In this document: positions 11,031 through 21,289 of the stretch, piece by piece
Position numbering within the stretch: position 1 is the stretch's first letter
Layout of the letters: each line of letters opens with the position of its first letter
Source of the DNA: Welwitschia mirabilis
Lineage: Eukaryota; Gnetophyta; Gnetopsida; Welwitschiales
Direction of reading: 5' to 3'
Assembly (NCBI GenBank): GCA_051453625.1
Contig: JBOZIK010000001.1
Span: 68,782,519 to 68,813,043 of the forward strand
Length of the DNA: 30,525 nucleotides
Position numbers and translations under genes: made by a program
Notes under the pieces: generated by a model
What the model saw: the letters and a program-made list of their open reading frames with translations, nothing else
The model's database searches: none
What the model was told of the DNA's origin: nothing

Positions 11031-11337
11031 GGAAAGATGTTAAATTAACTTTTTTATCACAAAAATATTTCTTTTATTTTCTTTGTATTTCATATGTGAA
11101 TTTATACTTTTATCCATAATGTTTTTAAGTTTTTAGCCATGTTTTGGAACACATGTTTAAATATGAATTTAACTCTACACAAAATGATGGTTACTTTAGA
11201 GACCTATGGTGGTAACATCAACTAGTGGAAGATTCAGCTCCAAGGATTATATGTCAAACTTCATGATAATCCACATTATTTCTAGTGTTAGAGCTAACAG
11301 AGTAACAACATTTGGATATTTTACCACCTGCCATAAC

Positions 11338-11471
11338 AAGATGAAGACTTCAACCACTTCATCAAATGCTATAAGATGAATATTCTAATCACTCCACCAA
11401 GTGCTACAAGATAAAGATCCCAACCACTAGACCAAATGATATAAGACAGAATGATCACCCCACATAACATG
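11338..11471 (+). repeat. 35-bp tandem repeats upstream of TATA box
   Basis: Three units of exactly 35 bases start at 11338, 11373 and 11408, each beginning AAGAT(G/A)AA and containing AACCACT- or AATCACT-like and ACCAAAT/ATCAAAT-like blocks. A fourth, shorter unit begins at 11443 (AAGACAGAATGATCACCCC). The array ends some 40 bases before the TATA box, the usual place of U3 enhancer repeats in LTRs. Confidence 0.8.
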
Positions 11472-11510
11472 AAAGAACAAGGAAATCTAGCTACTCCAAC
11501 CCTAAATTAC

Positions 11511-11520
11511 TCTATAAAAA
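11511..11520 (+). promoter_or_regulatory. TATA box of the putative LTR
   Basis: TCTATAAAAA, directly followed by GGCC and a leader. It lies just downstream of the 35-bp repeats, so the two together resemble an LTR U3 promoter. Confidence 0.55.
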
Positions 11521-12340
11521 GGCCAAAGTGCCTTACTTTGTAAATCATTAATTAGCAAGAGCACTTATCCTTTGAGTGAAGTAGCCTTCTAATGTCATTT
11601 TAAGTTTCCCCTTTGGAAAATGGCTAGTCTTTAGGATAAGCATCATGTTTCTCTTTTAAGATTAAGTCTTTCTTCTTTAATGTACTATAGATTTATTTTA
11701 TAAAAATAAAATAGTTTTCATTTTTTAATTCCATGTGTGATTTATTTGATATTTTTAATAGTTGATTTGAAGCTATATTTTTGCTAAGTTATTCATATTT
11801 TTCAAATGAATCTTTCTTTCTTTGCATTTGATTTAGTAGCTTGAATTTATTTAATAATTCTTGAATTTAATTTCCTACTTATCATGCTTATTCTATGATA
11901 TACTAAAGTGATAAAGGGATCTTACCACTACTCATGTGGTAAATGAAATAATGTCACTGCAATACAAGCTACAATGATCTTAGTGCATTTAGGATTTAAT
12001 AAGAAACTTGCATTATATTTTTAAATGCAAGTATTTTATTTCTTAGAACATTAATATCAGTTTTCAAGTGTTAATTTTTTCCTGTACTTTCATTATTTGA
12101 ATTTGTCTCTAAATATTCTCAATTTTCTCCTTTTCTTTAATACTTTACTAGTTTAGAATTATGCATTATTTGCCAAGGTTTATACACACTATGATTTCAC
12201 ACCTAGGAATACATGAAAATCCTAACGATGTGATTGCCTTTATAAAATAAGCTCTTTATGAAATAACGAGTAGAAGGATAAATAAAAAGTATGTTTGAGA
12301 AATCTTGTGCTTATTATTGACTCTCTTATTCCTCAACAAG

Positions 12341-12353
12341 TGGTATTAGAGTC
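12341..12353 (+). other. Decayed primer-binding site (tRNA-iMet type)
   Basis: TGGTATTAGAGTC differs from the 12-base tRNA-iMet type TGGTATCAGAGC by two transitions (C to T). It sits two bases after the CA that I take as LTR end. An ATG follows at 12371 (MAPTTIFS), but the frame does not resemble any gag. Confidence 0.65.
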
Positions 12354-13652
12354 ACATATTACTCCTTGATATGGCTCCAACAACTATATTTTCTCTTAAA
12401 ATGGTTTTTTCAAAACTTTTTTCAATGTTATTATCTTTTTTAAAAGGCTTTTTCTCTAACATTTTTCTTTTCTTAAGGGGGTTGAGTTGCATGATTGACT
12501 AAGTTAGAGAATCAAAAATTGTCTCACTACTACTCTATGTGTACTTGCATCTAGTTATGCCTATGTTTGCCAGCTAGTTTCTTATCCCCCATTCTCGAGG
12601 TCTGTGCCTATGAGGCTCATGCTTCCTATTTTGCATGCTTTGCTAACTACCACTACTTCTTGCTCTACTAGTTTTTCTACTTCATAGCATCTATTTCACA
12701 AAGGTCCTTACACCATTTCTAGCTAGTTGTTGTCGATGTCATACTGCTCTAGTGTTCTGTTCTTCATGCATCATTCCACTAGATGCACCATTCCGTGTGT
12801 CTACAATGAATCCTCTTATTCTATTTGTCTTATTATTAACCAAATCTCCTAGTTCCTATGCCGTCATTAGCCCTCCCATCACTAGACTACATTTCCTTTT
12901 TCCCCTCTCCTAATCCATTGTGTGTTATTATTTCTCTTTGTCTCAACTTATTAGTCTCTTAGTTCACAAGTTATGCTCTTGTGCCCACTAAGAACTCCTT
13001 TAGTTGGTGCATATCTACACTTATCATGAAATTTTTTATTACCTTAAATTTACTTTTCTTAGTGGACTTTTCTCTAAGGAAACTAATGAATTCATCATTA
13101 AAATAAATGTAGATAGAGAATTCCTTGAAGATACAAGGTAGTAACCCAATAGTGTAAAGATAGTTCTGACCATCGTAAATGGAAAATCTCTCATCAAGCT
13201 TAGTGTCTCTATACATCCTCATGATCTATACAATGATGGCCTTATTAATGCATTATGATGTTGATTCTAGTGAAATGCTTACATTTCACTGATGGAGGTC
13301 TTTATTAGAAAGCTTTGCAAGAAAATGGTTTACCTTGATGATTTAGCACAGGCCCATTTTCCTAAACCATAATCTATTGGGAAAGCTTATTCCTTTAATT
13401 AAAACCATCATTGTTGCCTACATTTTACTTTCACATGAACACCATCATAAACATGCTAATAATATATAGCTTCAAGTCTAGGAACATAAGGTCCTTCGGT
13501 GACAGTTCTTAGAGCATCCTTATGAATAACTTCATCAACTCCATATACTACACTCTTAGAGCATTCTCTTCCTATTAGTGCCTGTTAGATATGCTTCTAC
13601 TATTTGAATACATCCATTATGCATTTTTAATTATTTTCATGCATGTTTTAAT
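12354..13652. other. Unrecognised internal region, with one minus-strand open stretch
   Basis: Downstream of the primer-binding site no gag or pol domain can be read on the plus strand, so the element may be non-autonomous, or the internal part may have been replaced. The minus strand has an open stretch of 83 codons (13222 to 12971) beginning MRMYRDTKLDERFSIYDGQN, with similar coding-like texture up to about 13560 (VVYGVDEVIHKDALRTVTEG). I do not recognise a family. It may be a decayed ORF of another element inserted in the opposite direction. Confidence 0.35.
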
Positions 13653-13671
13653 CACCAACATGATGTTGGTG
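13653..13671. repeat. Perfect 19-bp palindrome at SINE head
   Basis: CACCAACATGATGTTGGTG: two 9-base arms around one G. Its right arm overlaps the A-box-like sequence of the SINE candidate. Confidence 0.85.
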
Positions 13672-13714
13672 TAACAGTGGAGTTTGCAAACGTGGAGGTT
13701 ATAGGTTCAATTTC
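13667..13714 (+). repeat. Fossil tRNA-derived SINE head (Au-like)
   Basis: TGGTGTAACAGTGG (13667-13680) resembles an RNA polymerase III A box, and GGTTCAATTTC (13704-13714) resembles the B box GGTTCGANTCC with two or three changes. The spacing of about 24 bases and the GTGGAGGTTATA block before the B box match the layout of plant Au SINEs as I remember it. The tRNA-unrelated body and tail cannot be followed, so the copy is truncated or too decayed. A tRNA pseudogene is the alternative. Confidence 0.45.
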
Positions 13715-13729
13715 GTCAAGTAAAAAAAC

Positions 13730-14670
13730 TGATTTTTCTAAAACTTTATGCCTACTATTTCTACATCATGTACATATGTATTTTAGTAAGCCATTACTTA
13801 GTCATAATTTAGTTGTGTGTTATGATGTATATTTGTGCAAATGTTATGCTCTTAAGAAGATCTTATCATTTACAAATAAATATAGATTTTTCAAAACACA
13901 ATACAGTAATATAAATGGAACTGACCCAAATGTCATATTCTCATTAAAGGCATAGGTAAGAAAAAAAAAGAATTGATTTCAATAGTAAAACAACACATAT
14001 CCTTAAAGTAGAAATAAATAATAATGCAAACACACTTATGGAAATGAAATGCAAGCTAAAACTAAGTGTAACTTCTATCCAACTACCAAATCATCCTATC
14101 ATAGAAATCAGTCCTGTATAATATAGATTAATCAAAAAATGCAATTACGAGATCAAGACCAACCTAAGCTAGTAGGTATATCAAATAGAATATGAAAACT
14201 ATGTAAAGAAAATATAATACATCTAACTAATAATTATCAATTTTAATAAAGATTACCCTTATGATCTATATTACTGAAGAAGCTATCATAAAATTAGAAG
14301 CAACATAAACCATAAGGGAAATTCACAAAATAAAGATATAAAAAAAGAATAGAGTCTTGAATTAGAATAGGACCAACATACATGTTACAAAGTAGCAGTA
14401 CCTCAATGGAGAATACACAGCTCAACACTAAGGAAGATGTGTTTCTACAACAATAATGGATAGATATTTTGTCCTTCGATCTTCTATCATGAGAATTTGT
14501 AGTGCAAATAAAGACAAAATGGAATCAATTTAGAGTCAGTGTTTATTAATAAAATAGATGCTACAAATAGAAAAAACTAATAGGTGCGAGTATAATCTGA
14601 GTAATCATGCGAAAATGTAAGAAATAAATGGCCAAATTTAGATGAAATTAGTGAAGCATCTATTTCAGAT
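13730..14670. other. Unassigned AT-rich sequence
   Basis: No domain, RNA gene or clear repeat is seen. A 92-codon plus-strand frame at 13677-13955 overlaps the SINE head and has no family resemblance. Confidence 0.4.
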
Positions 14671-14710
14671 ATCATCTTATTGATCATCTAGATGATTCAG
14701 GGGATGATGC
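14671..14710. repeat. CATC/GATG hairpin motif, copy 5
   Basis: ATCATCTTATTGATCATCTA then GATGATTCAGGGGATGATGC. Inverted ATCATC and GATGAT blocks as in the other copies, with a local palindrome ATCATCTAGATGAT at the centre. Confidence 0.55.
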
Positions 14711-14779
14711 TATCTTATATGAATTTTACATTAACAACCAGATTAATTTCAATTAGCATCTACTTTTTCTTAATCATTT

Positions 14780-14820
14780 CATCATTCATACAGTCATCTG
14801 GATGATAAGGTAGATGATAG
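14780..14820. repeat. CATC/GATG hairpin motif, copy 6
   Basis: CATCATTCATACAGTCATC, TGGATGATAAGG and TAGATGATAG. The best-preserved copy, nearly identical at both ends to the one at 9042. It lies 1.1 kb from the integrase end of gypsy element 2, matching the distance of copy 1 from element 1. Confidence 0.6.
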
Positions 14821-15768
14821 GCTTTTCTATAGTTCTTCATGTATTTCTTTAGTATTATTATTTGTAAGAATTTTACTTTAGATAGGACATATTATAAATT
14901 ACTTCAAATGCTATAAAATGTAATAAAGATTACATGTTTTTGTGTCCTTCATCTTAGCTATCCATTATCATTAAAATTTAACATAAGCTTGTTTAATGTC
15001 CTACAAAATTACACAAAATACCCTATCAAATATGTACAAGTTGATAGTGTAATACTATCCTAAATCCTAACCTAGCAAATCCCCTTGAAAGAAATCATAA
15101 AGTTAGTTGAGTTATAATTCATGATATGATGTATTAATTTTGTAAAGTTCTAATTCATAAGGTAATGATTATGATAACACCAAAGATCAAATGCTCTAAC
15201 TAATAAGTGATAAGATTAAAAGCTAATCAGAAATAAACTTATTTACTCACACCTCAAAATACATTCTAATCCTTAAAAGTAAGATGATCTTATAGGAATA
15301 TTAAGAGTCTAGGAAATAAGAAATGCCTTTAATAATTCGAGGAACACCCCTGATACCATAGCCTTAAAGTTTTATTAGTATTTTCTATGATAGATTAAGT
15401 GCAACCATAATTAGAAATATAAGGGCCCATGAAGCATAGCCAACTAACTCCCCAGTGGAATTCCCATATCTACCAATACTACCAATGGTCCCTTTTAAAA
15501 AAATTTACTCTAGTGTAGTAGGATATTATGATAACGATATATTTAGCATAAATATAATAGATCGTGATCATTATTCTTTTTTTTCTTTTCTTTTTTCTTT
15601 TTAAATAAATCACACATGACCATACACTCTCAAAGATAAAGGTCAAGAAGTAAGATGAAAGACAAAAACAGACACACCTAAACAACCAAAGACCTCACAC
15701 CATTGAGAAAAATACAAGAATCAAGGCATATTCCTTTTAAGTAAATTTCATAGACATGTGAATGTATT
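14821..15768. other. Unassigned; probable LTR/3' region of gypsy element 2
   Basis: No coding remnant. A pyrimidine tract at 15575-15602 is T/C only. CCCCTGATACCA at 15347-15358 resembles the reverse complement of a tRNA-Met-type binding site but matches it only partly. Confidence 0.4.
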
Positions 15769-15790
15769 AAGATTGGATAAATCCAATCTT
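15769..15790. repeat. Perfect hairpin, 10-bp arms
   Basis: AAGATTGGAT and ATCCAATCTT are perfect inverted arms separated by AA. It lies about 30 bases from the point where similarity between the two gypsy elements begins, so it could mark the 3' untranslated region of element 2. Confidence 0.85.
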
Positions 15791-15939
15791 ATCACTTTAA
15801 AATACTTAAGTATTAATCATGAAAACTTCATTAAACAAATACATAAGTCAAGTTAAAGATGATTAAGTAATATAATAACATCCTCCAAAGGAATTAGCTA
15901 AGAGAGAATTTAAATAATGATAGGGAAGAAGTCCTCCTC

Positions 15940-16110
15940 ATTAAGGAAAATCTCTCAGACAAGTTATTTTATTATGTTCAAGGTTGCATTGGAAGGTTTT
16001 TCTTATATTTTTAACCTTTGTTCATTAACTTTCTGAATCTCCCTAGGTTTTAAGTTAAAAATATCACCTAATTTATCAGAATGTACTTTCTTTATAAGAT
16101 AAGAATCTAA
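15940..16110 (-). pseudogene. Integrase C-terminal module (element 2)
   Basis: The minus strand reads LDSYLIKKVHSDKLGDIFNL, then REIQKVNEQRLKI, aligned with LGPYLIEKVYSNGSVKISDL and KEI-stop-KVNGERLKI of element 1. The GPY signature is DSY here, and the site that is a stop in element 1 is Gln. Confidence 0.72.
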
Positions 16111-16579
16111 CCATTTAGAGGTCAAGTTGTCATGTAAAAATGCATTCTAGTATTGTATAAAAGAACAAGTTAACTAGATTCAAAATTTATATGAGTTAAT
16201 TTTCTATTATGTTTGAACTTAGTTTGGGCTTTATGAATACATTGACTATGCATGGCATGACCACATTTTTCATCTAAATGATTAATTTAAGTTAAATGAT
16301 TTTTAAGATTTTTATTTAAGTTTATAATATTAAGTTAATTAGTAGAATAATATGAATTATAACAAACATTAACTAGTAAAATACATTAGGTGAAAAACTA
16401 AGAGAAATATGTTAGGTAGTATAATAAGTCAAAGAACATTATTAAAATTAAAATTTAAAGTTTTTTTATTAATTGATATAAGTTTTTAAAACATTTTATT
16501 TATTGTTCTATTGAGATCTTCAACTTGACCATTAGATTATGGATGATAAGAACAAGTTACTCTATGTTTAATAGTAAGG

Positions 16580-16920
16580 GATAAATAAGTCTCCTAAAAA
16601 GATGATTTATAAAATAAGTTTATTGAACATTAATGATAATTTTAAGGAAATCAAAACATTGAAAAATATGAGTTATAACAAAATTGTAAACATTACTTTA
16701 TACATAATTTTAAAAGTAGAAATAGCTTTAACCCATTTAGTAACATAATCAATAGCCACTAAATTATAATTTTTTTCATTAAAAGTTTGTTTAATAGGGT
16801 CTATAAAGTTAATTTTCTAATAATCAAAAACTTTACATTCAAGAATACGTTTAAGGGAAATATCATGAGAATGAATAAGGCTATCATAATGTTGACAAGA
16901 ATCACACCTTCTAGAAAATT
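16580..16920 (-). pseudogene. Integrase core (element 2)
   Basis: The minus strand shows CQHYDSLIHSHDISLKRIL, then a stop (16817-16819) where relatives have Trp, then KINFIDP, and YNLVAIDYVTKWVKAIS. This matches the start of the integrase core of element 1. The first catalytic Asp is again Asn (codon 16808-16810), and downstream the frame is lost in AT-rich sequence. Confidence 0.78.
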
Positions 16921-17085
16921 CAAAAGAGTCCTGAAAAGGATTTACCCAATAAAAACTAGAGTGAAAACTTTTCATTACAACTTTTTGTCTATTAAAGTAA
17001 CTTCACATACACCATATTGGTAAATATAAAAGATGTATAATTTTTCCATTTTAGGCATATATTTTCTCATAATTTAATCTTTCGT

Positions 17086-17291
17086 CTATAGTAAAGATGT
17101 AGCTTCTTCCATTCATAATCATCTATTCTATAGAGAAAATATTTTCTTTAATTATGGCTCTAATGTTATGGTGTTTTCATGGTAACAATGTAATTAACTA
17201 TGTTAACATACTAAGAAGAATGATGATTAAAAGATATCATATTAAGCATCTCAATATCTCATCTATGATAAAGATGTAGCTTCTTCTATTC
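17086..17291. repeat. Short direct duplication at the break of element 2
   Basis: CTATAGTAAAGATGTAGC with CTTCCATTC at 17086-17114 recurs as CTATGATAAAGATGTAGC with CTTCTATTC at 17263-17291. The second copy lies just outside the end of similarity to element 1 (about 17250), so it may have arisen during the rearrangement that truncated element 2. Confidence 0.7.
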
Positions 17292-18654
17292 CTCGGTGAT
17301 ATGTGCATAGCCTAGCACTAAGAATTCTCTCTCCTAAATCTAAAATAAAGCCTTGATATTTTTTAATGCATGTGTTACCATTTTTTACAAGCTAAAAGAT
17401 GATAAAATAAGGATAAGAAGGGGTTTTTATAATTTTCCTATGATCACTAAGTTTATAGAAGTTTAGTACAAACTAAGAAGAATCATTAGGCAAAACCTAG
17501 GTTGTAAATGACTTAGTTAGAAAGACATTATCAAGCTATCGTGCTCGTTATCATTTTTGGACTAATAATGGACACAACATACTACTAGAACTAATCACAA
17601 ACTACTAGATCATGATTTCAAAATTTAAATTCAAATGTTAACTAATGTATTATGGGCTTTGTCATGTGGACAACATATGGAATAATAATCCTCCTAATTC
17701 AATCATGGGTTGCCATGCTAGATCCATTAGATTTTGAGTCAAAATGATGTTGTGTCCAGTGTTGTGGGTATGATAGATGATAGCCTAATTTCTTGATTTT
17801 TTAGCCTTAACTTTAGTCCAAACTTGAAATGATTGAAAGTCATGCTGTCATAAGATAAAATATAGTATTTAACTTTAAAATTAAATCATTCCACTCCTTC
17901 ATAACAAAGATCTTGAAATTAGGTAAATTGGATTTCTATTCCTTGCAAAAAAATCATCAAATAAACTATCAAAACATGATGAATTAGTATTATAATGTAG
18001 TTCTTCACTTAGCATTTTATTAGTCCCTTGACAAATAAATAAAAAAAGGACTTTGCAATGCCAATTTTTCTAGAGGAGGGAAGACCAAAAATAGGGAATG
18101 CTTAATTGAATCATTTTGCAAAATGAATGTTCAATTTACAATGTTTAATTAACATAAGACATCAGAAAGTAATTCATTAATTATAAATAAGCATTAAAAA
18201 CAAATTCTAAAAAAATGTGCATGAGTGTAACTAGTATAAATGTGCTAATAAAGGTATAAAATTCATATAGGTCTTAGAACTAAGTTATATAATATCATGT
18301 CCTAGTATGTAGAGGATCAAAACTAAACTTTTATGTCATCATCTCATCTACTACCTAACTCCATAAGCAGCTCAATGATGGACTCCTTTATATGTAGAAG
18401 GTAATGAAATACATGTTGACATAAACTAGAAGTAGTGGCGTCATGATGAACCCAGATCAACTAGGGAATACCTAAATATCTACTATCCTTTTTAAAATAG
18501 CTCTGCTTCATTCTTTCACAACCTAAATACATGCATTCTATTGATCAAATTGTCTAGTATAATAACCACATAAATTGAAAATCTAAGAAGATAGCCTCTA
18601 CTTCATGCTGTCTAACAATGTAGTATGCTACTCAAGTGTGACACCTCCAACTAC
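17292..18654. other. Unassigned sequence with an 11-bp inverted repeat
   Basis: No domain recognised. GGACACAACAT at 17570-17580 is inverted as ATGTTGTGTCC at 17747-17757; the arms do not extend, so it is too short to call a transposon. From about 18300 the minus strand has some coding-like texture that may belong to the remnant at 18655-19160. Confidence 0.4.
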
Positions 18655-19160
18655 CTAAAGTTGTTTAGTAGGAGAAGAAGATGGAATCATTACAAGAACC
18701 TCACTAAGAGCTAGTGGTGCCATACCTAAACTCTCAATTTTAAGTCTCCTAAAATATTTATTATCTACTAAAATGTGCATTGAATAAGGGGTATCTAGTA
18801 AATCAAGGATCTCAAAGTATTTGAATAAAACACTCAATAAAAAAGAATATGCAATAGTAGAAAAGTGATGCTAGTTACTCAACCATCTGATCTGGTACCA
18901 AATAAAAGTGGGTAGGCTAATCCTCTCTTCTTGATGAATGAGAGATAAAATCTAAAGATGGGTAATCATTATATGAGAATCATAATAGACTAGAGCTTTG
19001 TTATGGATGATGGCTTGATGAAAGATGTGATAATAAGAAGGCAAATAGGTTATGGCTACTCCCCTCTGGTCATCCCCTACATGGCGTCGTAACTCCAACA
19101 AGACCACATAGACTCTACTATTTGATTCACCTCCTTTAAGATCCACCCTCTTTCTATCTC
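18655..19160 (-). pseudogene. Decayed plant transposon-associated protein (PF20167-like?)
   Basis: Two open stretches on the minus strand, 19146-18952 (64 codons) and 18837-18655 (60 codons), are joined by a short region with stops. In order they show YYHIFHQAIIHNKALVYYDS, an ISLPTFIWYQIR block, and FLLSVLFKYFEILDLLD. A basic start, a YxxxIMIT-like segment, an ...INLPxxI...-like block and a ...LLTxxFxHF...-like helix are the layout, as I remember it, of the 'putative plant transposon protein' family found inside many plant retrotransposons. It lies upstream of gypsy element 2 and may be from the same or a neighbouring element. Family assignment is tentative; function unknown. Confidence 0.4.
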
Positions 19161-19859
19161 TAAGAAAACTTATTACTACTACAATATGTTATGGCTTAAT
19201 ATAAATTTAAAAGTCCCTAATATAGCTCTAATATGCTTATAATATGATCCATCATTCATAGTAGCCATAATGACCTCAAAATTCTAATAGAGCTGGATTA
19301 TTTCCAACTTTAAATAGGAGTCATGGATATGTAGTGATTAACCATAAATTTCTAGCTCTCTTAATGTATGATTTAATAAGATTCTATTCTTTGTATGAAA
19401 TTTTCAAACTGCATTTCTCTTTAATAAATAGTTAAGGCTAGGTTATGTCTTCATTCCTATAAAAGTGCTTCATGCTCTTATTATTTTACAACACAAGTAG
19501 TAGTAAAATGGATGTGAGATCGAGAAGATGAAGGTTTTTTCTCATGACATAAAAAGAAACATAAAAAATACATTTATGTCATAGATAGAAAAATGTAAAA
19601 AAAATTCAAAAATCTTTCTACAGGTAACCAAATGTTATCATGTAAAGACCAAAACCTAGCTATCATAGCAAGGATCATTTTTGATACCTAACATATTAAA
19701 AACTATCATGAATTAAGTGTGTAATGAGCAAGAAATCCCAAAGAGTGAAAAACATAAAATTTTAAAAGAAAATACTTATAACTATTAATCTAGTGGATGA
19801 AATTCAATTCTATAAGTTTCTCAGCATAAATCAGTGAGAAAATAGGTGGTTCTTGAAAG
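19161..19859. other. Unassigned AT-rich sequence
   Basis: No coding remnant or RNA gene. It abuts the left LTR of the copia element and is presumably the older DNA into which that element inserted. Confidence 0.4.
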
Positions 19860-19864
19860 AAAAT
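19860..19864. repeat. Candidate target-site duplication, left copy (AAAAT)
   Basis: AAAAT directly before the left LTR equals AAAAT at 27406-27410 directly after the right LTR. Five bases is the usual length for Ty1/copia. The sequence is of low complexity and the LTR edges were partly chosen from it, so chance is possible. Confidence 0.5.
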
Positions 19865-21274
19865 AAGAATTGATTTAAACTCAGATGGGATGGATAAATG
19901 AGTTCTACTAAATAAAAATTAAAACCAATGATAAAATAAAAATGCACGATGGAATATCTTACCAAGATAACATGGTTTCCCACCCTTGGTACATCCACAT
20001 ATAGAGAGTAACTTCTACTTACATCTTCAAATATTATTAACTTATAAGATAATAGTGGTTTTTTGGAGCACCACCAACATTACAACAAATGAGAGTCTCC
20101 TTGTAAGATAGTATTCTCTCTTCCTCAAGGAAATAATGGTTCTTTGAGTCACTAATAATCTTAACAATAAACAAGTGCTTACAAGCATAACTTAAAATGC
20201 ACATCCATAAAAATGATTATCTTACAATGTATTTAACATCTAAAAATAAACTTTATAATAACATTTAATAATGAGATAGTCCATAATATAAAATCAAAAT
20301 GTAATACAACAATAAGCCTAAGTTTGCCTTTGTGAAGATCTTGAGATCCTTGAAGTTGTTTTTACAGTTACAAGTATGAATAAATAAAATTATAGAAATG
20401 AAGATCCAAGTCCAAAACATAAAACAAAATTAGCTTCTTGGTAATGAATCATTTGATTTGTTTGTGAAATATTTCCTTTACTCATGCTTGTAAAGATCTA
20501 TAGCTCCCTTAATTCCATGAAGTGTTAAAAGTTTTATTTTGATTCTTGACATTAATGCTTTAAAATGTTGAGAAAGATCTAGTTTTTTTGGCTTAGAAGG
20601 TAGCCATTTAAATATATAAATACTATGCAATAGATCTCTAACATCTATGCTTTGGACATGTAACTTCATTTTTAATCAACATTTGGTTGAATACATCTTG
20701 AATTTATAGACTTGTTCACTCTAAACATCTTAATTTTTGTAGACATCTACTTTTTAAATGTCTTTACTTTTGTAAAATTCTTTAGTCAAGTTGCTTAGAT
20801 TTTGATGAAATTTGTACTGTAGTATCTTAGGCCTCTATAATCATGAATCTGCTAGGTACAAGTTCATATCTTATCTAAAACGTAATATATTAATCAAAAA
20901 CCAAATTAACTCTATTATCTATTTCAATCAGGATAGACATCTTTAATTCTATAAATGTGTTCATTGTATTAGGTTCAACTTTTATTTTAGTTATCTTAAA
21001 TATGGTAGATGTATTTTAATACATTACTAAATTCTAGTACATTTAAGATGTTTTAAAATTTTTACATGTCTTCACTTGACATGTCTTCACTTCTCCATAC
21101 ATCTTTAGATAATTGATTTGGTAGCTTAGCATTTAATTCTTTTCATAAGATGTTTTCTTTAAGGACCCATTATGATATAGTACCTATCAAGGTCTGATCT
21201 ATTAGTAATCACCTATCTACATAAAGAGATAATAGATTTGATAAGTGGAATTATGAAAACTAAATTTTCCAATA
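19865..21274 (-). repeat. Left (3') LTR of the copia element
   Basis: 1,410 bases similar along their whole length to 25991-27405. It includes the same order of landmarks: AAAATGCAC, ACCAACATTACAACAAAT, GAAGGTAGCCATTTAAAT and CCTATCAAGGTCTGAT. On the element strand it starts TATTGGAAAA; copia LTRs typically start TGTTGG, so one base has probably decayed. A local 15-bp tandem duplication (ACATGTCTTCACTTG twice at 21064-21093) is present only in this copy. Confidence 0.85.
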
Positions 21275-21289
21275 ATCTCATCCTTTTCC
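21275..21289 (-). other. Polypurine-tract-like sequence (copia)
   Basis: On the element strand GGAAAAGGATGAGAT directly precedes the LTR start TATTGGAAAA. Copia elements commonly have GGGGGAGAT then TGTTGG here, so this is a decayed PPT, the primer for plus-strand DNA synthesis. Confidence 0.6.

Larger units (their letters stand above)
10927..12338 (+). repeat. Putative plus-strand LTR, about 1.4 kb
   Basis: Begins TGTTATACCC and ends CCTCAACA, giving TGTT/AACA inverted ends, two bases before a decayed tRNA-Met primer-binding site. Inside are, in promoter order, a 19-bp palindrome (11012-11030), four units of a 35-bp tandem repeat (11338 onward), a TATA box (11512) and pyrimidine-rich leader sequence. 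The left edge is inferred only from the TG and from the inverted ends; no target duplication or second LTR is found in the window. Superfamily unknown. Confidence 0.5.
15818..17250 (-). mobile_element. Ty3/gypsy element 2, integrase-end fragment
   Basis: This 1.43-kb segment is homologous throughout to 3163-4610 of gypsy element 1 and is in the same orientation, so both belong to one family. It holds the integrase C-terminal module and core and then stops abruptly at about 17250; the RT, protease and gag parts expected beyond are missing. The break may be a deletion or an insertion. It is more decayed than element 1. Confidence 0.8.

Noticed and set aside
13677-13955. 92-codon plus-strand frame as a gene
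   Set aside because: It starts inside the SINE-like head and has no recognisable domain.
15347-15358. CCCCTGATACCA as a minus-strand primer-binding site
   Set aside because: Only the TGGTATCA part fits; no LTR end can be placed next to it.
17570-17757. GGACACAACAT inverted repeat as ends of a MITE
   Set aside because: Arms are only 11 bases, with no target duplication and no extension of pairing.
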